Positions 36,624-45,856 are shown, numbered from the stretch's first letter. The stretch: DNA of 64,000 nucleotides from Mesorhizobium sp. AR10 (GCF_024746795.1 NZ_CP080523.1:1-64000), one strand, 5' to 3'. Notes: generated by a model not told the origin, from the letters alone. Translations and numbers: made by a program.

Positions 36624-36743
36624 ATGATGAACCATTACAATCGCGGCATCGTTGCAGTCGCTGCGTTGGCGGTCGTTGCAGCAAGCTCCGCCGCAAGTGC
36701 CACGGAAAAGCTAACCATCGCGTCCTTGGGCGGCGCTTACTAG
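36624..36743 (+). pseudogene. ABC transporter solute-binding protein, signal-peptide fragment
   Basis: GGGAGGA precedes ATG. The frame gives a clear signal peptide (GIVAVAALAVVAASSAASA) and the first mature residues TEKLTIASLGGAY, typical of PotD-like binding proteins. IS1380 then ends it after 39 codons. Confidence 0.75.
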
Positions 36744-37198
36744 CCTGAATAATTCACGGCGGGTTGGCGGATGTGGTGCAAGCCGTTGAAATGACGTAGG
36801 ATTTGGTTGCTAAGGCCGATCCGAATCATTTCCCGGAGACCACACCCGCCATGAATGATCTTACCCTGCCGCTGAGCGGTTTGTCATCAGTGGGCGGCAA
36901 GTCCGTCGTCGCCCGTTTCGACGGAGGCATGTTGTCCTCCAACTGTGGCGTTCTGGGTGCTGGCCGAGGTGGAAAAACGACTGCGGGTAGCCGACCGTCT
37001 GGCGCGTTGCATCGATGATCCGCGCTGCCCTGACCAGGTCGTCCACAGCCTGCCGGACATGATCGGCTTTCGCATGAAGATGATCGCCGCCGGCTATGAG
37101 GATGGCAATGACGCCAACCGGCTGCGCTCCGATCCGGTCTTCAAGATGGCCCAGGATGCGCTGCCGTCGGGTCGGGATCTGGCCTCCCAGTCGGGCTG
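36744..37198 (+). pseudogene. IS1380-family transposase, N-terminal fragment
   Basis: From ATG 36851 the frame reads MNDLTLPLSGLSSVGGKS and SVVARFDGGMLSSNCGVL. A one-base insertion at about 36957 shifts it to LAEVEKRLRVADRLARCIDDPR and then MKMIAAGYEDGNDANRLRSDP, an IS1380 start. It stops at 37198. The left terminus (CCTGAATA) is at 36744. Confidence 0.8.
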
Positions 37199-37378
37199 AC
37201 GAAGGCGAATAATGTTGATAGTCTCGTTCATGGCGTATCGCTCTCCTTGAGAGGTTCTGGCAGGTTTCATCACCCGCCTCGATACGCCGCCCTTCTCAAA
37301 CGTACGCATACGGCGAAGGCCGCATGATTGGCACACGCGCGTGCGCGCGGCAGGCTCTATGATGGCGTTGCGTGAAGG
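37199..37378 (-). other. Probable IS256-type 5' remnant and debris
   Basis: The minus strand has a ribosome site and the start MNETINIIRLRQP (37195-37232), the N-terminus of a rhizobial IS256-type transposase, cut at the IS1380 junction. The rest is its upstream region or unassigned. Confidence 0.4.
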
Positions 37379-37690
37379 TCAGGCGGTCTGCTGATCGACC
37401 GGTTTGTCGGCATCGCGCAGCTTTTTCCATTGCCAGGGCAGAAGTTCGTGCAGACGCGAGGCGGGAAGATCGGCAATGCGGGCCAGGACGTCGGCGAGCC
37501 AGGCTTTCGGGTCGGCGTCGTTGAGGCGTGCCGTGGTGATGAGGGTAAGCATAACGGCGGCGCGGTCGGCGCCGCGCTGGGAACCGGCGAAGGTCCAGTT
37601 TCGCCTTCCCAGAGCCATCGCAGGGTCATTCTGCCCATGTCGGGCAGATGGTAGAGTTTCATTATCGCTGGCATCCATATTACGGCGGCC
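37379..37690 (-). pseudogene. IS66 TnpC, C-terminal fragment
   Basis: ALGRRNWTFAGSQRGADRAAVM followed by LTLITTARLNDADPKAWLADVLARIA is the end of a TnpC from a different IS66 subgroup than the one at 15.2 kb. The stop is at 37379. Confidence 0.8.
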
Positions 37691-37707
37691 GATTTCGGCA
37701 TGAAGGT

Positions 37708-38221
37708 AGAGCTGGCTCGGTTTGTTTGAACAGGATTTCCCGATAAGTGGAATCCTACCTGTGTTTAAGCCGCTTCGGGAAGCGTGATTGGGGTGAAGTA
37801 GGCCTCATCGGGCGTTCTGTCGTCAAGGCTCGAATGAGGTCGTCTCTGGTTATAAAAAGTCAGGAATTAACCGATGGAAGCACGTGCCTGGCTGACGCTT
37901 TCATAGGCATGGAGATAGACCTCGTTGTATTTGACGGTTCGCCATAGGCGCTCGACGAAGACGTTGTCGCGCCAGGCGCCCTTACCATCCATGCTGATCT
38001 GGATTTTCTGATCGAGCAGGATCTTGGTGAACTCGATGCTGGTGAACTGGCTGCCCTGGTCGGAGTTGAAGATTTCCGGCTTGCCATATCGGGCGAGCGC
38101 CTCCTCGAGTGCTTCAATGCAGAACGCCGTGTCCATCGTGATGGAGAGCCGCCAGGACAGAACCTTGCGCGTAAACCAGTCGACGATGGCGACCAAATAA
38201 CAAAACCCACGTGCCATCGGG
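37708..38221 (-). pseudogene. IS3-family OrfB remnant (diverged relative of copies A-D)
   Basis: The minus strand reads PMARGFCYLVAIVDWFTRKVLSW...NSDQGSQFTSIEFTK...FVERLWRTVKYNEVYLHAYE, about 85 percent like the IS3 copies. A frameshift follows ASIG, then RPHSSLDDRTPDEAYFTP to the stop. The terminus AGAGCTGGCTCGG is at 37708. The N-terminal part is replaced by a group II intron remnant. Confidence 0.85.
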
Positions 38222-38257
38222 AGTGGAGTAAGAAGCGCAGATGCGCTTCTTCTCCCC

Positions 38258-38291
38258 GAACCGTACTTGCACCTCTCAGCGCATACGGCTC
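38258..38291 (-). ncRNA. Group II intron domain V (remnant)
   Basis: 34-nt hairpin GAGCCGTATGCG...AAGTACGGTTC on the minus strand, a textbook domain V. Confidence 0.85.
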
Positions 38292-38296
38292 TCTGT

Positions 38297-38599
38297 TCAA
38301 GCTTGGCCCATGGCCATTGCAACATCATGGTAGTGCGACGTGACAGTACTGCGGTCTTCGATCCGGAAGATGTACGGATTCGTCTCCGGATTGCGCCACC
38401 GGAATTGCGTCTTGGGGCTTGAGACAAGCCGTTTCAACGCTTTTCCGACGGGGTCACCGCGTTCATTGCGACCAAACACGAGCCAGGTTTTCGCCTTGCC
38501 CGGTTCTGGGACGCGGCACCATTTCCGCATCAAGGGCTTGATGCGGGATCGGTACTTGTGTCCCAGCCAATGCGCCATTTTCCAGAACACGACATGGTC
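38297..38599 (-). pseudogene. Group II intron maturase, C-terminal fragment
   Basis: KMAHWLGHKYRSRIKPLMRKW followed by TQFRWRNPETNPYIFRIED is the conserved end of a LtrA-type intron protein. All RT motifs are lost. Confidence 0.8.
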
Positions 38600-38684
38600 A
38601 GAGGTGGCTCGGCAAAATTGGACAGGGTGATAAGTGGAATTTCTGCCTGAGATCGGCATGAGTGCCGGAACAGGAGAATCACGA

Positions 38685-38990
38685 ATGAGCAGACGACCAC
38701 GCCGGAACCACAGCCCGGCTTTCAAGGCGAAAGTTGCGCTTGCGGCGATCAAGGGAGAAAAGACGCTGGCCGAGCTGGCGCAGCAATATGATGTGCATGC
38801 GAACCAGATCACGGATTGGAGAAAGCAGCTTCTGGACGGGGCCTCGAACGTGTTTGGCGCGGCGGAGAAATCGGAGCCGACGGTGGACATAAAGGCCCTC
38901 CATGCCAAGATCGGAGAGCTGACGCTGGCCAATGATTTTTTAGGCTCGGCGCTCGGCAAGGCCGGCTGGTCGGGGAGCGCAAGACGATGA
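38685..38990 (+). CDS. IS3 OrfA (copy C)
   Basis: Protein identical to OrfA of copy A. Confidence 0.9.
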   Translation: MSRRPRRNHSPAFKAKVALAAIKGEKTLAELAQQYDVHANQITDWRKQLLDGASNVFGAAEKSEPTVDIKALHAKIGELTLANDFLGSALGKAGWSGSARR

Positions 38991-39814
38991 TCGACCGGGA
39001 ACATGAACTGCCGATTGCCAAGCAGGCGGCCGAACTGGGGATCAGCCGCGGCAGCGTCTACTCCCTACCCAAGCCGACATCGGCGGCAGACCTGAAGCTG
39101 ATGCGGCGCATCGACGAATTGCACCTGGATTACCCGTTCGCGGGCAGCCGCATGTTGCAGAAGCTTTTGAAGCGCGAAGGCTATGAGACGGGTCGCCTGC
39201 ATGTGCGCACCTTGATGAAGCGCATGGGTATCGAGGCGCTCTACCGCAAGCCGCGCACTTCGAAGCCGGGCGACGGGCACAAGATCTATCCGTATTTGCT
39301 GGGCAAGCTGGCGGTGACGCGGCCCAACCAGGTCTGGGCGACGGACCTGACCTATATCCCGATGGCCCGCGGCTTCTGCTACCTGGTTGCTGTCGTCGAC
39401 TGGTTCACGCGCAAGGTACTGAGCTGGCGGCTGTCGATCACCATGGATGCGGCGTTTTGCATTGAAGCCCTCGAGGAGGCGCTGGCGACATACGGCAAGC
39501 CCGAGATCTTCAACTCCGATCAGGGCAGCCAGTTCACCAGCCATGACTTCACCAAGGTCCTGCTCGACCGGGAGATCAGGATCAGCATGGATGGCAAGGG
39601 CGCCTGGCGCGACAACGTCTTCGTCGAGCGTCTCTGGCGGTCGGTGAAATATGAGGAGGTCTATCTCAAGGCCTATAACAGCGTTCGCGAAGGGCGGGCG
39701 TCGATCGGAAAATATCTCGATTTCTACAATCGGCGACGTCCGCATTCCAGCCTTGACGGCAGAGCGCCAGATGAGGCCTACTTCACCCCGCTACCGCTTC
39801 CCGAGGCGGCCTAA
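38987..39814 (+). CDS. IS3 OrfB transposase (copy C)
   Basis: Protein identical to OrfB of copy A; DDE triad intact. Confidence 0.95.
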   Translation: MIDREHELPIAKQAAELGISRGSVYSLPKPTSAADLKLMRRIDELHLDYPFAGSRMLQKLLKREGYETGRLHVRTLMKRMGIEALYRKPRTSKPGDGHKIYPYLLGKLAVTRPNQVWATDLTYIPMARGFCYLVAVVDWFTRKVLSWRLSITMDAAFCIEALEEALATYGKPEIFNSDQGSQFTSHDFTKVLLDREIRISMDGKGAWRDNVFVERLWRSVKYEEVYLKAYNSVREGRASIGKYLDFYNRRRPHSSLDGRAPDEAYFTPLPLPEAA

Positions 39815-39914
39815 CCAGAGGCAGTGTTCCACTTATAAATCGGGAATTCCTGTCCAAACAAACCGAGCCACCTCTCTGTCTTGCACCTTGCCAGTCTGGC
39901 TTTGCGGTGCGGTT

Positions 39915-41344
39915 GGTGCCGTCGCAGGAGTGGTTGGAATTGTGAGTTGGCGTAGTCTCCGGGGTGTCAAACCTCGAATCATCCGGCGTTAGAGCGCCGG
40001 ACAGGAGACTACGCCATGACAAGGACTACCATGAATGCGGAAGCCGTTCATCCTGGGGATGAGGCGACGAGCTATCTTTTCGACAACTGGTTTGATCCGA
40101 TTGAAGCTGGCCTGCGCGAGCGGGTGCGCGGCTTCATCGAGACGATGCTCGAGACCGAGCTGGACGCGGTGCTTGCCCGTCCCCGTTATGGCCGGCAGCC
40201 GGCGGCGCGCAGTGATGAGACCACCGGTGTCGCCGGCCACCGCCACGGCAGCCGGACGCGCACGCTGACGGGGACCTTCGGCACCACCGAGCTCACGGTT
40301 CCGCGGGCGCGCCTCGATGCCGGCGAGGACAAGACGGTGGAATGGAAGAGCAAGGCCTTGCGCGCCTATCAGCGGCGCACGATGGCCGCCGACGCGCTGA
40401 TCGCGTCGAGCTACCTGGCGGGCACGAACACCAGGCGCGTGCGGCGTGCGCTCGCCGCGCTGTTCGGCGGCGCGATCGGCAAGGACGTCGTCAGCCGCAC
40501 CTGGCGCAAGGTGAAGACGGACTGGGACGCCTGGAATGCCCGCTCTCTGGCCGACGAGCCGATCGTGCGCCTGATCCTCGACGGGACGGTGGTTCGTGTC
40601 AGGCTCGACCGCAAAGCGACCTCGATCTCGCTGCTCGTGGTCATCGGTGTGCGCGCGGACGGCCAGAAGATCCTGCTCGCGGTCAAGAATATGGGTGGCG
40701 AGACGACGGAGGCCTGGCGGGCCATTCTCGACGATCTCGTCGGGCGCGGCCTGCGCCGACCTGAGTTTCTCATGGTCGATGGCGCACCTGGCTTGGACAG
40801 GGCGATCGCCGCGCTGTGGGACGGGGTGCCGGTGCAGAGATGCACGGTTCACAAGCACAGGAATCTGCTTGCCCATGCTCCCGAGCGGCTGCATGAGGAG
40901 ATCAGCGCCGATTACACCGACATGATCTACGCGGCCACGCCGGAGGAGATCGAGAGCCGCCGCAAGGCGTTCCTGCGCAAATGGCGGCTCAAGTGCCGGG
41001 CGGTGGCCGATAGCCTGGAGGAGGCCGGCGAGCGTCTCTTCGCCTTCACCCGGCTGCCGCCGAGCCAATGGAAAAGCGCCAGAACAACAAACGCGATTGA
41101 GCGTCTGCATGAGGAGTTCAAGCGGCGCATCAAGACCCAGACCGTTCTGCCTTCGGCCGAAACCGCGGCAATGTTGTTCTGGGCGTTGATGGCGTCCGGT
41201 CAAATCTCGATGCGAAAGATCGACGGCTGGCAGACGCTTCCTACGAAGCCACGCGATCAGCAGATTGACCTCGCCGCATGAGCCGATAATCTTAACCTAC
41301 CGGAGGCTGCTCCGCCGAATTCCAACACGACCCGCTACGGCACC
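39915..41344 (+). mobile_element. IS256-family element
   Basis: Imperfect inverted repeats GGTGCCGT-N-GC-N-GG...GTTGGAATT lie at both ends, and the direct repeat TGCGGTT on both sides looks like the target duplication (7 visible bases; 8-9 is usual). One intact transposase gene. Confidence 0.85.
40016..41281 (+). CDS. IS256-family (mutator-type) transposase
   Basis: The 421-residue transposase has the catalytic Asp in LILDGTVVRV, the second Asp in FLMVDGAPGLDRAI, the CTVHKHRNLL block and the Glu in ARTTNAIERLHEEFKRR. ACAGGAG precedes ATG 40016. Full length, with no frameshift. The minus-strand frame of 404 codons opposite is a shadow. Confidence 0.93.
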   Translation: MTRTTMNAEAVHPGDEATSYLFDNWFDPIEAGLRERVRGFIETMLETELDAVLARPRYGRQPAARSDETTGVAGHRHGSRTRTLTGTFGTTELTVPRARLDAGEDKTVEWKSKALRAYQRRTMAADALIASSYLAGTNTRRVRRALAALFGGAIGKDVVSRTWRKVKTDWDAWNARSLADEPIVRLILDGTVVRVRLDRKATSISLLVVIGVRADGQKILLAVKNMGGETTEAWRAILDDLVGRGLRRPEFLMVDGAPGLDRAIAALWDGVPVQRCTVHKHRNLLAHAPERLHEEISADYTDMIYAATPEEIESRRKAFLRKWRLKCRAVADSLEEAGERLFAFTRLPPSQWKSARTTNAIERLHEEFKRRIKTQTVLPSAETAAMLFWALMASGQISMRKIDGWQTLPTKPRDQQIDLAA

Positions 41345-41376
41345 TGCGGTTTTTTAGCAATCACTATTGTTATTCC

Positions 41377-42054
41377 TCATACGGACATCGCTAAAAGCCT
41401 TTCGACTGCACGGCCATCAAGCCCTCCCACGCCTTCGCGAATATCGGCGCCGATAGCTTGGGCCACAGCCTCCTCGTCGCGTCGTCGCAAGGCCTCAATC
41501 GCCTCCTGATGGCGATCGACCAGATAAAATTCTGCGACATGTTCCATGGCTATTCCAAGAATTGGCCCGAGTTGAAGCCATAGGCTCTCAATCAAGGGCA
41601 TAGCCACTTGCGCTGGATTGGCCTTATATATGCGCCGATGGAATTCCTGGTTTGAGATGAGCGCCCCTGCCTTGTCACCAGCGGTGATAGCGGTTTCGAC
41701 AGCGTCGTCGAATGCGACTAGTTCGTCGATCTGTAGTTCGGAGAGATGCACGACAGCTCTTCGCGCCGCATGACTTTCAAGTACGATGCGAAGCGCAATC
41801 AGTTCCTCGAAACGCGCCGGAGTAGTTTTTGGCACGACGATGCGACGGTTTTCAAGGAGCTGCAACGCACCAACAGAGGTAAGCTGCCTCAGGGCCTCTC
41901 TAACCGGCGTCGGGCTACTTTCCAGAGCGTCCGCAATGCCGCGGATAGTGAGTGACATGCCAGGTTTGAACGCTCCTACCATGATAGCCTGTCTAAGCCG
42001 TTCGAAAACATACTCCTGTGTTGTCATGCCTGTAGGTCTTGGAAAGGCTGGCAT
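41377..42054 (-). CDS. GntR-family regulator with FCD domain
   Basis: The product is about 225 residues with an N-terminal winged helix (YVFERLRQAIMVGAFKPGMSLTIRGIADALESSPTPVREALRQL). A helical FCD ligand-binding domain follows (LRIVLESHAARRA, NQEFHRRIYKAN, DRHQEAIEALRRRDEEA); the two His blocks suggest a metal-assisted ligand site. The ATG at 42054 is used; TTG codons at 42078 and 42069 sit closer to an AAGGAG and may be the real start. It probably represses its own gene and the catabolic genes at 42-47 kb through the shared 28-bp block. Confidence 0.85.
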   Translation of the reverse strand: MPAFPRPTGMTTQEYVFERLRQAIMVGAFKPGMSLTIRGIADALESSPTPVREALRQLTSVGALQLLENRRIVVPKTTPARFEELIALRIVLESHAARRAVVHLSELQIDELVAFDDAVETAITAGDKAGALISNQEFHRRIYKANPAQVAMPLIESLWLQLGPILGIAMEHVAEFYLVDRHQEAIEALRRRDEEAVAQAIGADIREGVGGLDGRAVERLLAMSV

Positions 42055-42135
42055 GTCCGGCTGGTCCAATGGGAGCAACTCCTTTGCTCGATAAGTTGAC
42101 TTCTGAAAGACGACCTTGATCGCATCGATTGAATT

Positions 42136-42163
42136 ATGTCAACATTGCCGTGATGTGATCACA
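42136..42163. promoter_or_regulatory. Probable GntR operator, site 1
   Basis: ATGTCAA-N10-ATGTGATCACA, with a perfect TGTGATCACA palindrome, upstream of the GntR gene. The same layout and spacing occur at 43081-43108. Confidence 0.6.
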
Positions 42164-42285
42164 GTGATGATATAAATATACAATCAGCGACATCGACACA
42201 GTCGTTAACGACCCCTGCAGCGACAGAAGCCGTCGCCGGCATTTTCCGAGCCCGCCCAAACATGCGGCGCGATTGCACTTCCTCC

Positions 42286-43026
42286 TCAGCCGGGCGCCGC
42301 TTGGCGAGTGTTCGCTTTGACAAAGTTACATAGCAGCTTTGTTGCTTCAGGTGTCTCGCTCACCGCATCAAGCAAGGCTCTGGAATCCTTGCCTTCCTGC
42401 CGTAGGACATCGGCTCGGAAATTGATGATCGCAGACGAAATCTCCGGCGTGAACTCAGGATGGAATTGGGTTGATATCGCCTCGGGGCCGAATCGAACAA
42501 TCTGGTGCTGATCATGATCTGAAGCCGCCAGAGAATAGGCAGTCGGCGGGAGACTGATAATCGTTTGCATGTGGGTCAAATGCGCTTGGAAATGCTGAGG
42601 CAGATCCCTCAGCAACACGTCCTGCGATGCCTCTGGCAGGAGGCGTACCGTCTGGCATCCGATTTCTCTGCACTCAGGATGATATTCCACCCGTCCACCG
42701 AGAGCGTGCGCCATGAGTTGATGTCCGTAGCACACGCCAAAGAGAGGCATCTCGATCGCCATTGCGTCGCGGATCCAGGCGGCGGTCTTTTCACTCCACG
42801 GCTCGCAATCCGTCACTATGGACCAAGATCCTGTAATGACAGCAATCCGATGAGGATCGGGTTCGGGCAAACTCTCGCCTGCGAATACCCGAACCATCTC
42901 AATGGTGTCCGGTAATCGGCCGAGGGCACGGCAAAACCAGTCTGGTAAGTCCCCGAGCTGCCCACGGATTTCATTCGGCGGAGTGCCCATTTGGATAAGA
43001 ATGAGGTCGGGAGCACCTGCGAGCAT
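42286..43026 (-). CDS. Class I glutamine amidotransferase-like hydrolase (PuuD-like by context)
   Basis: This 246-residue GATase1 domain has the nucleophile Cys in FGVCYGHQLMA (about residue 99) and the His/Glu pair in TQFHPEF (about 189/191). A stand-alone enzyme next to a glutamine-synthetase-like ligase fits hydrolysis of a gamma-glutamyl intermediate, as PuuD does. The PuuD signature itself (GVCRGFQE) is not matched, so the role is inferred. ATG 43026 has AGGA eight bases upstream; a TTG at 43056 would add ten residues. It is divergent from the ligase gene and shares its regulatory gap. Confidence 0.75.
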   Translation of the reverse strand: MLAGAPDLILIQMGTPPNEIRGQLGDLPDWFCRALGRLPDTIEMVRVFAGESLPEPDPHRIAVITGSWSIVTDCEPWSEKTAAWIRDAMAIEMPLFGVCYGHQLMAHALGGRVEYHPECREIGCQTVRLLPEASQDVLLRDLPQHFQAHLTHMQTIISLPPTAYSLAASDHDQHQIVRFGPEAISTQFHPEFTPEISSAIINFRADVLRQEGKDSRALLDAVSETPEATKLLCNFVKANTRQAAPG

Positions 43027-43080
43027 ATGCCATTCCTGAGGTGTTGGGATTGCCAAGAACTTGACAGCAGCGGCACAATG

Positions 43081-43108
43081 ATGTCAAGTTATCCATAATG
43101 TGATCACA
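43081..43108. promoter_or_regulatory. Probable GntR operator, site 2
   Basis: Same ATGTCAA-N10-ATGTGATCACA block as site 1. It ends 17 bases before the ligase ATG and lies between the two divergent catabolic genes, so it could block both. Confidence 0.6.
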
Positions 43109-43124
43109 AAAAAGGAATTGAGAT

Positions 43125-44492
43125 ATGTCCTCCAACGAGGCAAGTCCGCCCGCGTTCAGCGAATGGCTGGAACGCAACGGACCGATTGAGAGCATTCAGG
43201 CAGTCGTCTGCGATCTGAACGGCATCATGCGGGGCAAACGGCTGCCGGTTGAGCAAGCAGCCAAGGTCCTGGGCGGCGGCATTCGCATGCCGCTGTCGAT
43301 TGTTGGCGTCGACGTCTGGGGTGAGGACATCATCGGCAACCAGCAGGTTCTCGCAACTGGCGACCGCGACGGCATCTGTGGCGTCACTGGACGCGGAGCG
43401 CTACCGGTCAACTGGACGTCGCGGCCGAGCGCGCTTGTGCCACTTTGGCTGCAACTCGAAGACGGCACGCCATTCCTGGCGGATCCGCGCCAGGCGCTGG
43501 CGGCGATCGTCAGGGAATACCAGGAACTGGGGCTTCGCCCGGTTGTGGCGACCGAAATGGAATTCTATCTGATCGACCCCGAGCCGGACAGCGCAGTTCC
43601 GCCGATCTCCCCATATACCGGCAAACGGCTCGACTCCGATGCGATCTTGTCGATCGATGAGCTGGACGATTTCGGCGACTTCTTCTCTGACGTCTATAAG
43701 GAATGCGCCCGGCAGAATGTGCCTGCAGACGCAGCGATCGCCGAGAATGGCATCGGCCAGTTCGAGATCAACCTGCTGCACACGGACGATCCGCTGAAGG
43801 CGGCTGACGATGCCGTCTTCTTCAAGCGGATCGTCAAGGGCGTGGCGCGCAAACATGGGCTTGCCGCCACTTTCATGGCGAAGCCCTATGGCACGCGCTC
43901 CGGAAGCGGAATGCACGTGCATTTCAGCCTCATCGACAAGGATGGAAACAACGTCTTCAACGACGGCAGTGAAGAGGGCTCGTCGACGATGAAACATGCG
44001 GTGGCAGGCCTGCTGCGCGGCATGGCTGAGACGACGCTCGTGTTCGCGCCGCATTTCAACTCTTACCGACGACTCAGGCCAGATACGCTCGCGCCGACCG
44101 CGATATCGTGGGGATACGAGAACCGCACGTCGGCTATCCGGATACCCGGCGGAAACCCGGTCGCGCGTCGCATCGAGCACCGCGTTGCTGGGGCTGACTC
44201 CAACCCGTATCTCGTGATCGCTGCGATCCTGGGCGCGGCTCTCGTCGGCATCCGCAACAAGTGGCAGCCGTCCGATCCGGTCGAAGGCCACACCTATTCC
44301 ATGGATAAACTTCCCAAAATCCCGGCTGAATGGGGGCAGGCAGTCGATGCTTTTGAGGCCGGGGCAATCGCCACCGAAATTTTCGACCCCCTGCTGCGCT
44401 CGATGCTGATCGCCTGCAAACGCCAGGAAATCGCAGGCTTTGCCGAGCAGGTTACCGACTACGAATTTGCCGCCTATTTGGAAATCGTCTAA
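43125..44492 (+). CDS. puuA: Glutamine-synthetase-family ligase (PuuA-like gamma-glutamyl-amine synthetase)
   Basis: The 455-residue protein has a beta-grasp N-domain (VVCDLNGIMRGKRLP) and the catalytic barrel with EMEFYLIDPEP, NGIGQFEINLLH, KPYGTRSGSGMHVHFSL, NSYRRLRPD and NRTSAIRIPGG. These are metal, ATP and glutamate sites of the GS fold. The GlnA adenylylation Tyr loop is not seen, which fits the PuuA/GSIII-like catabolic branch that attaches glutamate to an amine. A GGAAT ribosome site precedes the ATG. The stop overlaps the next start (TAATG), so it is coupled to the FAD oxidase. Confidence 0.85.
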   Translation: MSSNEASPPAFSEWLERNGPIESIQAVVCDLNGIMRGKRLPVEQAAKVLGGGIRMPLSIVGVDVWGEDIIGNQQVLATGDRDGICGVTGRGALPVNWTSRPSALVPLWLQLEDGTPFLADPRQALAAIVREYQELGLRPVVATEMEFYLIDPEPDSAVPPISPYTGKRLDSDAILSIDELDDFGDFFSDVYKECARQNVPADAAIAENGIGQFEINLLHTDDPLKAADDAVFFKRIVKGVARKHGLAATFMAKPYGTRSGSGMHVHFSLIDKDGNNVFNDGSEEGSSTMKHAVAGLLRGMAETTLVFAPHFNSYRRLRPDTLAPTAISWGYENRTSAIRIPGGNPVARRIEHRVAGADSNPYLVIAAILGAALVGIRNKWQPSDPVEGHTYSMDKLPKIPAEWGQAVDAFEAGAIATEIFDPLLRSMLIACKRQEIAGFAEQVTDYEFAAYLEIV

Positions 44493-45802
44493 TGCTTAAG
44501 AAACAGAAATCCTATGCCGGCGACGGCAGCTACCCGACCAGCTACTATGCCGCCTCCCGCAACATCATCCGTACACCGGTCCGGCTTCAGGGCCGGGTCG
44601 AAACCGACATCTGCGTCGTCGGCGCTGGGTACTCCGGTCTTTCAACCGCAATTCACCTTGCCGAGAAGGGATACAAGGTCGTCGTCGTTGAGGGGGCTCA
44701 GGTTGGTTGGGGGGCCTCTGGCCGCAACGGCGGTCAGCTCGTCAACGGCCTCAACGCCAGTCTCGCGACGATCCAGCGCCGCTACGGCGAGGACACAGCG
44801 CGTTTTATCGGCGGTCTGGTGCAGGAGGGCGGCAAGATCATACGCCGTCTCGTCAGCCAGTATCAGATCGAGTGCGACCTGAAGCCGGGCAATATCTATG
44901 CCGCCTATACGCCGGCGCATATGAAGGAGCTTGAAGCCAAGCAGACGCTCTGGCGCAAATACGGGATGGACGATCACCAGCTTCTCGACCGCGAGGCGCT
45001 GCGAAAGCTCGTCAATTCGGATGCTTATTGCGGCGGCATGCTCGATACGACCGGCGGCCACATGCACCCCCTCAATCTCGTGCTCGGCGAGGCACGTGCC
45101 TTCGAAAGCCTTGGCGGCACAATTTATGAACAGTCGCCGATGACCCGGGTCGATCACGAGGCGGCACGGCCTGCCGTTTACACCGAAGGCGGCGAGGTTT
45201 CGGCGCGCATCGTCGTGCTCTGCGGTAACGCCTACCTTGGCGATGCAGTGCCAAAGCTCGTCTCGCGGGTTATGCCTGTCTCGACGCAGATGATAACCAC
45301 GGCTCCGCTCGGCGAAGAAGTCGCCAATTCGCTGATCCCGAGCGACATGTGCGTCGAGGACGTGCGCTACATCCTCGACTATTTCCGCCTGTCCGCCGAC
45401 AAGCGGATGATCTTCGGCGGCGGCACGGTCTATGGCGGCACGGATCCGGCCGACGTCATCGCAAAGCTCAGACCCAACCTCGAAAAGGTGTTCCCGCGTC
45501 TCAAGGGCGTGACGATCGACTATGCCTGGAGCGGCAATTTCGCGCTCTCCTTCACCCGCGTGCCGCAGATGGGCCGGATCGGCACCAACACTTATTTTGC
45601 CCATGGCTGTAGCGGTCACGGCGTGACCGGATCGCACCTCTTCGGCCGCACACTAGCCGAAGCAATCGATGGCGACACGACGCGCTGCGATGTCTTTGAA
45701 AAGCTGCCCTGGTATCCATTCCCCGGTGGTCGCATGTTTCGCGCCCAATATTCGACGATCGGTTCGTGGTGGTACTCGTTAAGGGATGCGATTGGCTGGT
45801 AA
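44492..45802 (+). CDS. puuB: FAD-dependent amine oxidase (PuuB/DadA-like)
   Basis: The 436-residue DAO-family protein has the N-terminal dinucleotide fold DICVVGAGYSGLSTAIHLAEKGY and GWGASGRNGGQ. The C-terminal FAD loop is FAHGCSGHGVTGSHLFG. It would oxidise the gamma-glutamylated amine to an aldehyde, giving H2O2 and ammonia. The length matches PuuB (about 425). It overlaps the ligase stop by one base and is followed by the aldehyde dehydrogenase after 54 bases. Intact. Confidence 0.88.
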   Translation: MLKKQKSYAGDGSYPTSYYAASRNIIRTPVRLQGRVETDICVVGAGYSGLSTAIHLAEKGYKVVVVEGAQVGWGASGRNGGQLVNGLNASLATIQRRYGEDTARFIGGLVQEGGKIIRRLVSQYQIECDLKPGNIYAAYTPAHMKELEAKQTLWRKYGMDDHQLLDREALRKLVNSDAYCGGMLDTTGGHMHPLNLVLGEARAFESLGGTIYEQSPMTRVDHEAARPAVYTEGGEVSARIVVLCGNAYLGDAVPKLVSRVMPVSTQMITTAPLGEEVANSLIPSDMCVEDVRYILDYFRLSADKRMIFGGGTVYGGTDPADVIAKLRPNLEKVFPRLKGVTIDYAWSGNFALSFTRVPQMGRIGTNTYFAHGCSGHGVTGSHLFGRTLAEAIDGDTTRCDVFEKLPWYPFPGGRMFRAQYSTIGSWWYSLRDAIGW

Positions 45803-45856
45803 GGCGCGCTTTTGACGGCGACTGCCGGATGGCAATGCAACGAATAGGAGGGGCAA

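Larger units (their letters stand above)
38222..38599 (-). mobile_element. Group II intron 3' remnant inside an IS3 OrfB
   Basis: It keeps the end of the maturase gene, domain V and domain VI, and joins the IS3 exon at TYIP-M. The 5' part is missing because IS3 copy C begins at 38600. It belongs to a different intron type from the 5.6 and 61.7 kb copies. Confidence 0.85.
38600..39875 (+). mobile_element. IS3-family element, copy C
   Basis: Same 1276-bp element as copies A, B and D. The flanks (GTC / CTG) show no target duplication and are unrelated, so an adjacent deletion or exchange followed insertion. Confidence 0.95.

Noticed and set aside
39989..41203. 404-codon minus-strand frame
   Set aside because: Antisense to the intact IS256 transposase; Arg/His-rich shadow of GC-rich codons.
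44642..45637. 331-codon minus-strand frame
   Set aside because: Antisense to the FAD oxidase, which has clear motifs on the plus strand.
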